Shown: positions 25,313-33,447 of the stretch, piece by piece
Layout: each line of letters begins with the position of its first letter
Position numbering within the stretch: the stretch's first letter is position 1
From: UBA995 sp035477115
GTDB taxonomy: Bacteria; Bacillota; Sulfobacillia; UBA995
Reading direction: 5' to 3'
DNA: 64,000 nt
Assembly: GCA_035477115.1 (NCBI GenBank)
Contig: DATIKW010000019.1
Span: forward strand, 15,100-79,099
The notes under the pieces: generated by a model
The model's input: the letters and a program-made list of their open reading frames with translations, nothing else
What the model was told of the DNA's origin: nothing
Databases searched by the model: none
Program-made: the position numbers and the translations under genes

Positions 25313-26523
25313 GCTCCAGGCCGCTGGACGGGGAAGCGATGGTTGAGCCAGGCGACGATGCCGCCGCGCAGGTTGCATGCCCTGCGGTATCCGGCCAGTT
25401 GTAGGCGGGCCGCCAACTCCGCCGACAGCCGGCCCAGGCTGCACACGAGGACGGTGTCGCGAGTCGGGTCCAGTTGGCTGGCGAGTTCCTCGACCGACGC
25501 GGCCGGGAGATTGCGGGACCCGGGGATCGCCCCCAGGGCGGACAGTTCCCAGGGCTGGCGGAGGTCGATCACCGCCAACTCTCCCCGCCCGAGGCGGTCC
25601 TCCACTTCTTCGGGCGACAACTCCCGCGGCGAGACGACCAGCGTCGGCTCACCGGGGACGGTCATCCCGCCGCAGAATGCCTCGTAATCGATGAGCGCGG
25701 TGAGCGTGGGAGAGTCCCCGCATACCGTACAGCCCGGATCCCGCGGCCAGTCGATCACCCGGTACTCGCAGGCCAGTCCGTCGTATAGCAGCAGGCGCGA
25801 TGCCAGCGGTCGGCCGATCCCCAGCAACACTTTGATGGCCTCCATCGCCTGCAGGGTGCCCATATGTCCCGCCAGCGCGCCGATCACCCCCGCCTCCGCG
25901 CAGGTGGGAACGGCCCCGGGCGGCGGCGGCTGGGGGAACAGGCAGCGGTAGCAGCCGCGGCCGGGCAGGAACACCGACGCCTGACCGTCAAAGCGCAGGA
26001 TCGCTGCGTCCACCAATGGCTTGCCCAGCATCACGCAAGCATCATTCAGGAGGTACCGGGTAGGGAAGTTATCGCACCCGTTGACTACCAGATCATAGTC
26101 GTCGAGGATGGGTAGGGCATTGGCTGCCTTCAGGTAGATCGGGTGTTCGATGACGGTGACATCGGGGTTGAGTTGCTCCAGGTGTTGGCGGGCCGACTGG
26201 GTCTTGGGCCGGCCCACGTCGCGGTCGAGGTGCAGGATCTGCCGCTGGAGGTTGGACCGCTCCACCCGGTCGCCATCGACGATGCCGATGGTGCCGACGC
26301 CCGCCGCCACCAGGTAGATGGCGGCAGGACTGCCCAGGCCGCCTGCTCCCACTACCAGCACCCGGGCATCGATCAGCCGCCGCTGGCCGGCCGGGCCCAC
26401 TTCGGGGAGCGCTAGGTGCCGGGCGTACCGTTCCACCTGGTCGGGGTTGAGCAAGGTCCTTCCTGGCTCCGGTCCCGGCACGGGGTGGTTCGCCGTGCCA
26501 TCCGTGGTCGACACCCGTTTCAC
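25309..26523 (-). CDS. moeB: MoeB/ThiF-type adenylyltransferase with C-terminal rhodanese domain
   Basis: The 404-residue E1-like enzyme adenylates the C-terminal Gly of a ubiquitin-like sulfur carrier (MoaD or ThiS). It shows VLVVGAGGLGSPAAIYL (nucleotide-binding loop), DGDRVERSNLQRQ, NGCDNFPTRYLLND, the zinc cysteines CYRC and CTVC, and a rhodanese domain with an active-site loop CSLGRLS. GTG 26523 is the start. It is divergent from tupA and shares the intergenic region with the tungstate/molybdate control elements, which favours a molybdopterin role. Thiamine or another sulfur pathway is not excluded. Confidence 0.85.
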   Translation of the reverse strand: MKRVSTTDGTANHPVPGPEPGRTLLNPDQVERYARHLALPEVGPAGQRRLIDARVLVVGAGGLGSPAAIYLVAAGVGTIGIVDGDRVERSNLQRQILHLDRDVGRPKTQSARQHLEQLNPDVTVIEHPIYLKAANALPILDDYDLVVNGCDNFPTRYLLNDACVMLGKPLVDAAILRFDGQASVFLPGRGCYRCLFPQPPPPGAVPTCAEAGVIGALAGHMGTLQAMEAIKVLLGIGRPLASRLLLYDGLACEYRVIDWPRDPGCTVCGDSPTLTALIDYEAFCGGMTVPGEPTLVVSPRELSPEEVEDRLGRGELAVIDLRQPWELSALGAIPGSRNLPAASVEELASQLDPTRDTVLVCSLGRLSAELAARLQLAGYRRACNLRGGIVAWLNHRFPVQRPGA

Positions 26524-26567
26524 ACTCCCGTTTGTCTCGCCATCGCTGAAGGTTGCTCCTGTGCCCC

Positions 26568-26596
26568 ACGATAACAGCCAGATTTGCCGGGATCAA
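26568..26596 (-). promoter_or_regulatory. Possible promoter of moeB
   Basis: Read on the minus strand: TTGATC (26596-26591), 17 bases, TATCGT (26573-26568), about 45 bases before the moeB start. Four of six bases match in each box. Confidence 0.4.
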
Positions 26597-26660
26597 TACC
26601 CTGCGAAGGCCATTGGGCGCGACCGCCGTCGCCGGGCCGGCGCGGATCGGATGAAGGAAC

Positions 26661-26684
26661 CGCTATGTAATATTGAGCATAACG
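26661..26684 (+). promoter_or_regulatory. ModE-type (molybdate/tungstate repressor) operator
   Basis: The half-sites CGCTATGT and GCATAACG are inverted (CGCTATGT against CGTTATGC) and separated by 8 bases. This is the 8-8-8 layout of the Escherichia coli modA operator as I recall it. The site ends 4 bases before the -35 box of the tupA promoter, where a bound regulator would control tupABC in response to oxyanion level. Confidence 0.7.
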
Positions 26685-26688
26685 GCCG

Positions 26689-26717
26689 TTGACTTGGGAA
26701 GATCCTCCCGGTAGAAT
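26689..26717 (+). promoter_or_regulatory. Sigma-A-type promoter of tupABC
   Basis: TTGACT (26689-26694), a 17-base spacer and TAGAAT (26712-26717). Transcription should begin near 26724, at the 5' side of the riboswitch helix P1. It lies next to the ModE-type operator. Confidence 0.8.
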
Positions 26718-26720
26718 GAT

Positions 26721-26867
26721 CCTCGGAGCATCAACGCTTGAGCCCCGGGACGTTCCGAGTCAAAGCCCCTACCGCTGCCTTCGAAGGCCAAGCCATGGGG
26801 CGCGACCGGCAGGGTGTCGCTGGAAACGGCGGCGCCTCCCGTGTTCGGAAAGGAAGTCCGATTCGAG
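26721..26867 (+). ncRNA. Moco/Tuco-type (molybdenum or tungsten cofactor) riboswitch
   Basis: The tupA leader contains the conserved Moco-RNA core GGCGCCTCCCGTGTTCGGAAAGG (26831-26852 region, key blocks GCCTCCCGT and GGAAAGG), as in the E. coli moaA leader. P1 can form between CTCGGA (26722-26727) and TTCGAG (26862-26867), enclosing about 145 bases. A GC-rich helix with the loop GGAAAC precedes the core. The SD (GGGGAGG, 26874-26880) follows P1 at once, so translational control is possible. Whether it senses Moco or Tuco (the variant lacking P3) needs a covariance model, but tungstate genes downstream favour Tuco. Confidence 0.75.
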
Positions 26868-26887
26868 AAAGAAGGGGAGGACGGAAG

Positions 26888-27715
26888 ATGAAGCTCCGGA
26901 AAGTCATGCCCGTGCTCGGTGTCATCCTGGTACTGCTCCTGGCAACCCTGACCGCGGGTTGCCCGCGCCGCGAGGTGGAACGCACGGAACTCATCCTCGC
27001 CACCACCACCAGCACGGCCGACAGCGGCCTGCTCGACGTGCTGAACCCCGTCTTCGAAGAGCGCCATCCCTTCACCGTGAAGACCATAGCGGTGGGCACG
27101 GGAGAGGCCCTGCGGCTCGGCGAGCAGAAAGAGGCTGACGTACTTCTGGTACATGCCCGCCGGCTCGAGGATCAGTTCATGGCCGCAGGGCATGGCACCC
27201 GCCGCCTGGATGTGATGTACAATGACTTCGTCATCGTGGGGCCCCCCGGCGATCCGGCGGGAATTCGGGGCATGACCGTGCCGGGTCAGGCGCTGGCTCG
27301 CGTGGCGGAGAGGCAGGCGCTGTTTGCCAGCCGCGGCGACAACTCGGGAACACATGTCCGGGAGAACTCGCTATGGCAGGCTGCGGGGATCACCCCGGCC
27401 GGCGAATGGTACCTATCCACCGGGCAGGGCATGGGGGACACCCTCCGGATCGCCAGCGAGAAGCAAGCCTACACCCTGACCGATCGCGGCACCTATCTTG
27501 CCCAGAAAGATAGGCTGGAACTGGAGATCATGGTGGAAGGAGATCCGGGCCTGCTCAATCCCTATGGGGTCATCGAGGTCCAGGGTGCGAGGAATGCCGA
27601 AGGCGCCAAGGCCTTTGCCGACTTCATCACCTCGCGCGAGGGCCAGCAGATCATCGCCGAATTCGGCAAGGATCGGTTCGGACAACCCCTGTTCTTCCCC
27701 CTGGTGCACCGCTAG
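26888..27715 (+). CDS. tupA: Tungstate ABC transporter substrate-binding lipoprotein TupA
   Basis: The 275-residue lipoprotein has a signal peptide ending in the lipobox LTAGC (Cys25). The mature part carries the TupA signature TTTSTADSGLLDVL (TTTST at 39-43 binds the oxyanion) and SRGDNSGTHVREN. TupA proteins bind tungstate with high affinity on the outer face of the membrane. ATG 26888 follows GGGGAGG by 7 bases; the longer frame upstream is leader RNA. It heads the tupABC operon and is controlled by the operator, promoter and riboswitch described. Confidence 0.92.
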   Translation: MKLRKVMPVLGVILVLLLATLTAGCPRREVERTELILATTTSTADSGLLDVLNPVFEERHPFTVKTIAVGTGEALRLGEQKEADVLLVHARRLEDQFMAAGHGTRRLDVMYNDFVIVGPPGDPAGIRGMTVPGQALARVAERQALFASRGDNSGTHVRENSLWQAAGITPAGEWYLSTGQGMGDTLRIASEKQAYTLTDRGTYLAQKDRLELEIMVEGDPGLLNPYGVIEVQGARNAEGAKAFADFITSREGQQIIAEFGKDRFGQPLFFPLVHR

Positions 27716-27778
27716 AACGCATCATGTCCACACGGGCGGGCCGACCCGGTCCGCCCGGATGGGAGGGGCGGTTGGGTC

Positions 27779-28486
27779 ATGCTGATCGTCGATTCGCTCC
27801 GGGAAGCCTTTCGCTTGCTCCTGGCGATCGACCGCGAGATCCTCGAGATAGCCTGGCTCTCTCTCCGCGTATCGGGGACCGCCACCGCGATCTCCGTGTT
27901 GCTGGGCATGCCGGCAGGCGTGTTCCTGGCCCTGGCCCGCTTTCCCGGCAAGGCCCTCATCATCGGCCTGGTCAACACGGGCATGGGGCTTCCCCCCGTG
28001 GTCGTGGGGCTGACCGTGTCCTTGTTCTTCTGGCGGGCCGGGCCTCTCGGCTTCTTGGGGATCATGTACACGCCGGCGGTCATGGTCCTGGCCCAGGTGT
28101 TGATCGCCCTGCCCATCGTCGCCGGGCTATCGCTCGCGGCCATCCAGCAGCTATCTCCCGGGCTGCGCCTGCAGGCGCTGTCGCTCGGGGCGAGCCGGCT
28201 GCAGGCCGTCCTGCTCCTGATGCGCGAGGCGAAGCTGCCCATGCTGGCGGCGATCATGGCCGGCTTCGGCGGGGTGATCTCGGAAGTGGGCTCGGTGATG
28301 ATGGTGGGGGGCAACATCAAAGGGCATACCCGGGTACTGACCACGGCGATGGTACTGGAGACGCGCATGGGCCGCTTCGAGATGGCCCTGGCCCTGGGCA
28401 TCCTCCTCCTGCTCATGTCCTTCACCGTCAATGCCATCCTCACCAGCGTGCAACAGCGCGGGGCCAGGAGGTGGACGGGCGGTTGA
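27779..28486 (+). CDS. tupB: Tungstate ABC transporter permease TupB
   Basis: The 235-residue membrane protein has about five to six helices and the ABC permease EAA-type loop (LGASRLQAVLLLMREAKLPML...AGFGGVISEVGSVMMVGGNIKGHTRVLTTA). The stretch SEVGSVMMVGGNI is characteristic of TupB/WtpB permeases. It lies 63 bases after tupA and its stop overlaps the likely TTG start of tupC. Confidence 0.9.
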   Translation: MLIVDSLREAFRLLLAIDREILEIAWLSLRVSGTATAISVLLGMPAGVFLALARFPGKALIIGLVNTGMGLPPVVVGLTVSLFFWRAGPLGFLGIMYTPAVMVLAQVLIALPIVAGLSLAAIQQLSPGLRLQALSLGASRLQAVLLLMREAKLPMLAAIMAGFGGVISEVGSVMMVGGNIKGHTRVLTTAMVLETRMGRFEMALALGILLLLMSFTVNAILTSVQQRGARRWTGG

Positions 28487-29574
28487 TCGAGCTGCGCGGC
28501 GTCATCCACCGGTACGGCACCCGAACGGTCTTAGACCTGCCGGGTCTACAGATTGCCCGGGGCGATGTGCTTGGCGTCTTGGGCCGTAACGGTTCGGGCA
28601 AGAGCACGCTGCTGCGGCTGTTGGGCCTGCTCGACCGGCCGGCGCGGGGACTGGTGCTTTACCACGGTCGCCGCCTCGAGGACGAGCGATCGCGGCTGGA
28701 CCAACGGCGGCGGATGGCGATGGTCTTTCAGGACCCGCTGCTATTCGCGGGGTCGGTGCGGTCCAACGTGGCCTATGGGTTGAAGGTCCGGGGGCTGCGG
28801 GGCCGGGAGGTAGGTTCCCGTGCGGACAGGATGCTGGGGATCCTGGGCATCGAGCACCTGGCCGACCGGGACACGGCTACCTTGTCCGGGGGTGAAGCCC
28901 AACGCGTCAGCCTGGCCCGCTCGCTGGTCACCGGTCCGGAAGTGCTATTCCTCGACGAACCCACCACCAATCTCGACGTCCCGGCGCGCCAGTCCTTCCG
29001 GCGCGACCTGGCGCGGGCCCTGCGCGAACTCGACCTGACCGCCGTCTACGTCACCCATGATCCGGCTGAGGCCATCGCCGTCTGCAACCGGCTCGCGGTG
29101 CTCTCCGAAGGACGCGTTGTCCAGGACGGCGAGCCGCTCGACGTGTGGAACCGGCCGGCGACGGCCGAAGTCGCCCGCCTGGTGGGGCTGGAGGCGCCAA
29201 TCCCCGCCATATTCCTCGGGACTGAGGCCGGGTTGGCCAGGGTGCAGGCTGACGGCCGGGTGGTGCTCGCGCGTCCGCCCGCGTTTCCTGTCGCCTCGGG
29301 AACGCCGGTGCAGTTATGCGTGAGGCCGCAGCACGTGCGGGTTGCCGCCGATGGGCCGGAAGCGGCGGCCGCCGTCTTCAGCGGGCCGGTGGAACACGTC
29401 GAGCCGCAGGCTGACGGGGTGCGCCTCACCATCCGGTGCGGGGGCATGCTGGCCGCCTGGCTGGATGCGCCGTCGGCCCGGTCGCTGGATCCGCAGGTGG
29501 GCGACCTCGTCCATGCCCGGGTGGACCCCGACAACGTGCATGTCATACCCGAAGAAATCTCCCCCGCTCGATGA
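28483..29574 (+). CDS. tupC: Tungstate ABC transporter ATP-binding protein TupC with TOBE domain
   Basis: The ATPase of about 363 residues has Walker A GRNGSGKST, Q-loop MVFQD, signature LSGGEAQRVSL, Walker B VLFLDEPTTNLD, H-loop VTHDP and a C-terminal TOBE-like domain (about 245-360) that often binds the transported oxyanion. TTG 28483 is chosen: it is 8 bases after AGGAGGTGG and overlaps the tupB stop (TTGA). GTG 28471 lies within the SD. It powers TupB-mediated tungstate uptake. Confidence 0.92.
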   Translation: MIELRGVIHRYGTRTVLDLPGLQIARGDVLGVLGRNGSGKSTLLRLLGLLDRPARGLVLYHGRRLEDERSRLDQRRRMAMVFQDPLLFAGSVRSNVAYGLKVRGLRGREVGSRADRMLGILGIEHLADRDTATLSGGEAQRVSLARSLVTGPEVLFLDEPTTNLDVPARQSFRRDLARALRELDLTAVYVTHDPAEAIAVCNRLAVLSEGRVVQDGEPLDVWNRPATAEVARLVGLEAPIPAIFLGTEAGLARVQADGRVVLARPPAFPVASGTPVQLCVRPQHVRVAADGPEAAAAVFSGPVEHVEPQADGVRLTIRCGGMLAAWLDAPSARSLDPQVGDLVHARVDPDNVHVIPEEISPAR

Positions 29575-29640
29575 GAAGCCCCATGCAGGGACCGGAATGG
29601 CCCATCCCGAACCAGCCGTGGGGGACAGGGGGGGCTGGTG

Positions 29641-31515
29641 ATGCGCGGCGGCGGGCTTGCTTTCAAGGACGAAGCGGGACGCGCGCTCATGCTCCGCGGG
29701 GTCAATCTGGGCGGCAGCAGCAAGGTCCCTTTCCGGCCTGACGGGGCCAGTCATATCCGGGGAGGGTTTTTCGACCACCGGGAATGCTCCTTCGTCGGCC
29801 GTCCTTTCCCCCTGGAGGAAGCCGATGAACACCTGGGCCGGCTGCGCGCCTGGGGCTTCAACTTCCTCCGGCTGCTGGTGACCTGGGAAGCCATCGAGCA
29901 CGAGGGGCCGGGCTGCTATGATGAAGCCTACCTCGACTACATCCGCCGGGTGGCCGAGAAGGCAGGCGAGTATGGCTTCTACCTGCTCATCGACCCGCAT
30001 CAGGACGTCTGGAGTCGTTTTACCGGCGGCGACGGCGCCCCGGGCTGGACGCTCGAGGCCGCGGGGCTGGAGCCGGCGCGTTTTGCCGCCACGGGCGCCG
30101 CCATCGTGCATGCCACGCACGGCGATCCGCTGCCGCCGATGATCTGGCCCACCAACGGTAACAAGCTGGCCGCGGCGACGATGTTCACGCTGTTCTTCGC
30201 CGGCAACGATCTCGCGCCGAAGACCAGGGTGGGCGGCGAGCCGATCCAGGAGTTCCTGCAGCGGCATTACCTGGCCGCGATCCAGCAGGTCGCCTGGCGC
30301 CTGCGCGGCCTGCAACACGTCCTGGGCTACGATACTATGAATGAACCCTTGTTCGGCTATATCGGATGCGGCGACCTGACCGTGCCGCCCGGCCGGCTCA
30401 CCCTGGGGGCGTGCCCCACGCCGCTGCAGGCGATGGCGCTCGGGGACGGCATACCCCAGGCCGTCGCCGTGTGGCGGCTGGGCAGGCTCGGCTTTCGGAG
30501 GGCCGGGACCATCCTGCTCAACCAGGAGCGGCAGCGGGCCTGGCGGGACGGAGTCGAATGCATCTGGCGCGAGCATGGCGTGTGGGATCGCGATCCCGCC
30601 GGAACACCCCGACTGCTGCGCCCGGATCACTTCCGCCGGGTGGACGGGAGCGAGATGGAGTTCGGGCACGACTACTACCGTCCGTTCGCCAATCGGTTCG
30701 CGGCGGCCGTCCGGGCCGCGCATCCGGGCGCAGGTATCTTCCTCGAGACCGAGCCCGGAGGGCTTCCGCCCCGGTGGGGCCCCGGCGATGCCGAAAACGT
30801 AGCTTTTGCGCCCCACTGGTATGATGTGAGCGTCCTCGTGGCCAGGCGGTACAGCCCTTTCTTGGCGGTGGACAACCACCGGGGGCGGTTAGTCGCCGGC
30901 CTGCCGGGTAAGATCCGGAAGTCCTTCGCCGAGCAACTGGCGCTATTCCGGCGGGGAGCCGGAGAACGCCTTGGAAACGTCCCCGTGGTGCTGGGGGAGT
31001 TCGGCGTGCCCTTCGACCTGCCGGACAAGAGTGTCTACCGCACGGGAGATCTCAGGGTGCCGGAGCGGGCCCTGGATCGCAGCTTCCAGGCAATCGAGGC
31101 CAACCTGCTCGATTCGGCGCTCTGGAACTACACGGCCGACAACACCAACGAGCGCGGCGACCAGTGGAATGGGGAGGACCTCTCGCTCTTCAGCCGCGAC
31201 CAGCAGGCCACCCCCGCCGACCTCAACTCGGGCGGGCGGGCGCTCCGGGCGGCAGTCCGCCCGTATCCCCGGGCCACGGCGGGCGAGCCGCGCCGCCTGC
31301 GCTTCGCCCCCCGCGATCGCCGCTTCGAGTTCACCTTCATCCCCGACCCGGAACTGGCGGCGCCCACCGAGATCTTCGTGCCGAACCTGCAGTACCCCCA
31401 GGGCTATCGCGTCGAGGCGGCCGGCGGCACCTGGGAGGCGGACCGGGATGCCCAGTTGCTGCGATACTGGCCGTCTGGGGAGCGCCGCGAACACACCTTG
31501 CGCATAAGCCCGTAA
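29641..31515 (+). CDS. GH5-family glycoside hydrolase (glucosylceramidase/endoglycoceramidase-like)
   Basis: The protein of about 624 residues has a TIM-barrel with the GH5 catalytic pair: acid/base Glu in TMNEPLFG and nucleophile Glu in VVLGEFGVPF. Other GH5 marks are RLLVTWEAIE and DPHQDVWSRF. A beta-rich C-terminal domain (from about 525) follows. The length and the VLRGVNLGG-type opening (LMLRGVNLGG) resemble glucocerebrosidase/sterylglucosidase-like GH5 enzymes. There is no signal peptide, so it probably acts in the cytoplasm on a glycolipid or glycoside. ATG 29641 follows a G-rich SD, 66 bases after tupC, and may be co-transcribed with it. Confidence 0.8.
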   Translation: MRGGGLAFKDEAGRALMLRGVNLGGSSKVPFRPDGASHIRGGFFDHRECSFVGRPFPLEEADEHLGRLRAWGFNFLRLLVTWEAIEHEGPGCYDEAYLDYIRRVAEKAGEYGFYLLIDPHQDVWSRFTGGDGAPGWTLEAAGLEPARFAATGAAIVHATHGDPLPPMIWPTNGNKLAAATMFTLFFAGNDLAPKTRVGGEPIQEFLQRHYLAAIQQVAWRLRGLQHVLGYDTMNEPLFGYIGCGDLTVPPGRLTLGACPTPLQAMALGDGIPQAVAVWRLGRLGFRRAGTILLNQERQRAWRDGVECIWREHGVWDRDPAGTPRLLRPDHFRRVDGSEMEFGHDYYRPFANRFAAAVRAAHPGAGIFLETEPGGLPPRWGPGDAENVAFAPHWYDVSVLVARRYSPFLAVDNHRGRLVAGLPGKIRKSFAEQLALFRRGAGERLGNVPVVLGEFGVPFDLPDKSVYRTGDLRVPERALDRSFQAIEANLLDSALWNYTADNTNERGDQWNGEDLSLFSRDQQATPADLNSGGRALRAAVRPYPRATAGEPRRLRFAPRDRRFEFTFIPDPELAAPTEIFVPNLQYPQGYRVEAAGGTWEADRDAQLLRYWPSGERREHTLRISP

Positions 31516-31565
31516 GCGGCGCCGCCGGAAGGTGGCAGGTGGGCAGGTGGAATCCGCACTGGGGG

Positions 31566-31633
31566 ACGTACGGGCATTCGGACGTACGGGCATTTGGATG
31601 TAGGGGTATTCGGATGTACGGGTATTCGTTCGG
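31566..31633. repeat. Tandem 16-base repeat leading into palindrome copy 2
   Basis: Four direct units: ACGTACGGGCATTCGG, ACGTACGGGCATTTGG, ATGTAGGGGTATTCGG and ATGTACGGGTATTCG plus TTCGG (20 bases). They run straight into ATGTAGGGGCGGG of the 29-bp palindrome at 31636. Confidence 0.9.
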
Positions 31634-31635
31634 AT

Positions 31636-31664
31636 GTAGGGGCGGGTTCTGAACCCGCCCCTAC
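31636..31664. repeat. Dispersed 29-bp palindrome, copy 2
   Basis: Arms GTAGGGGCGGGTTC with one central base (T), perfect. It lies between the GH5 gene and the ABC exporter, directly after the tandem 16-base repeats. Confidence 0.95.
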
Positions 31665-31773
31665 AGGGAATGCCGGCACCATCGGGGTCAGGGCCGGGAC
31701 GACGACCATCGCCGCGGCCGCGACCCCGACCCGATCGCCTGGTCGGGAGTCCATTTTCGCAGTAGGAGGGAAT

Positions 31774-33447
31774 ATGCGGATGCTGGCCCGGCTTCGATAT
31801 CTCCGCCCTGCGTTCGGGCGCGTCAAGGGGATGTTCGCGCTCGCCGGACTGGCGACCCTGTTGCATAGCTTCGTCGGCCTCCTTCCGCCTTATCTCGCCC
31901 GACTCCTGTTCGACCGGGGCGTTGCCGCCGGCGATGTCGGCACCATCATATTCTACGGGGCATCGGCCATCGGCGCCCTCCTGCTGAGCACGATCCTCGA
32001 GTTTGTGGGACAAGCGCTCTCCGGCATCGCCGACAGCCGGTTCATCATGAATGTGCGGAGCCAGGCGCTGGAGCGCCTCCTGCAGATGAGGCTCGAGTTC
32101 TTCGACAGGCACCGGACCGGCTATCTGACCGAGCAGTTGGACCAGGTGAACCACCTCGGCGGGTTCGCCTCGCCGCTCATCTTCACCTTCGCGGGCACCC
32201 TCCTTCAAGCGGTAGGGGCGCTGGCGATCATGTCCCGGATCAGCGCTCCGGTCACCGCCGTCGCCGTGCCCTTCATGTTGCTTTTTTACTTCATCACCAG
32301 CAAGATGAGCGTCCGGGTGAAGGAGACCTCGGCGGAACTCATGGAGACCAGCGCCCAGATGAAGGGCTCCGTGCAGGAGATGATCTCCGGAATCGCGGAG
32401 GTAAAGCAGTCCACGGCCGAGGGCAGCAAGAGCGGGGAGGCAGCGGGGCAGTTCGCGGCCGTTGCCAGCCGGGAGATCCGACAATCCGTCTTCATGGGCA
32501 TATGGATAGGGTCCATGGGTTTTCTGACCGGCGCGGTAGGAGTGATCGTGCTCATCCTCTGCGGGATATTCATCGCCAGAGGAGAGCTGTCCATCGGCGA
32601 TTATGTGGCGCTTGCCGGGTACGTCGGGGTGCTATTCGCGCCCATGGGCATCCTCGGGATGTTCGTGTTGACCATTCAACCCGCCATAGTCGCCCTCGAG
32701 CGATTGCGGCCGATATTCGAGGAGAAGACCGAAGGAGAGCTGGGAGGAAAGCATCGCGCCGGGAAGCTGAAAGGTGCCATTGCGTTCGAGGACGTAACCT
32801 TCGCATACGAACCAGCGAAAGAGCCTATCCTGAGAGGCTGCAGCTTCGCTATCGCTCCCGCCGAGTGCGTGGCGCTGCTGGGCAAGAATGGGGCGGGGAA
32901 GTCGACGCTGATCAAATTGCTGTTGGGCTTTTACCCGCAATATGCCGGACGGATACTCATCGATGGGCGCGACTTGCACGACTACGACGTGGTCTCCCTG
33001 AGGAAGCGGGTGGGGATCGTCTCTCAGAATGTCGTCCTCTTCACCGGGAGCCTTTGGGAGAACGTCAAGATGGCCAGTCCCGAGGCCTCTGACGACGCGG
33101 TGCGCCGGGCTCTTGCCTTGAGCGGATGCAGAGATATGTTCGATGGGGATCTGAGCGAGGTGCAAGTCGCTGAATCAGGGAAGACCATGTCCGGAGGACA
33201 GAGGCAGGCAGCGGCCATCGCCCGCTGCCTGCTGAAGGATCCCGACGTGCTGATATTCGACGAGGCAACAGCCCATCTAGACAGCAGTACCCGTAGTGTG
33301 GTGGCGCATGCCATAAGGGATGCCTTCGCCCACAAGACCAGGATCCTGATAACCCATGATCGAGAAATGGCGGGAGTCGCCGACACCGTCCTCCTCCTGG
33401 AGGAGGGGGTCGTCAAGCGGGGCGCCGTCACGCCGGAGGGGCCATGA
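31774..33447 (+). CDS. ABC exporter half-transporter (membrane plus ATPase)
   Basis: The 557-residue type IV exporter has six membrane helices (about residues 18-300) followed by an ATPase domain with Walker A GKNGAGKST, signature MSGGQRQAAAI, Walker B VLIFDEATAHLD and H-loop ITHDRE. ATG 31774 follows TAGGAGGG by 4 bases; the open frame upstream runs through the repeats and is not coding. It likely works as a homodimer exporting a peptide, lipid or drug. Its stop overlaps the start of the AlbA_2 regulator gene (ATGA). Confidence 0.88.
   Translation: MRMLARLRYLRPAFGRVKGMFALAGLATLLHSFVGLLPPYLARLLFDRGVAAGDVGTIIFYGASAIGALLLSTILEFVGQALSGIADSRFIMNVRSQALERLLQMRLEFFDRHRTGYLTEQLDQVNHLGGFASPLIFTFAGTLLQAVGALAIMSRISAPVTAVAVPFMLLFYFITSKMSVRVKETSAELMETSAQMKGSVQEMISGIAEVKQSTAEGSKSGEAAGQFAAVASREIRQSVFMGIWIGSMGFLTGAVGVIVLILCGIFIARGELSIGDYVALAGYVGVLFAPMGILGMFVLTIQPAIVALERLRPIFEEKTEGELGGKHRAGKLKGAIAFEDVTFAYEPAKEPILRGCSFAIAPAECVALLGKNGAGKSTLIKLLLGFYPQYAGRILIDGRDLHDYDVVSLRKRVGIVSQNVVLFTGSLWENVKMASPEASDDAVRRALALSGCRDMFDGDLSEVQVAESGKTMSGGQRQAAAIARCLLKDPDVLIFDEATAHLDSSTRSVVAHAIRDAFAHKTRILITHDREMAGVADTVLLLEEGVVKRGAVTPEGP

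Noticed and set aside
31566..31664. CRISPR array
   Set aside because: Units are directly adjacent 16-mers without spacers and there are no cas genes.
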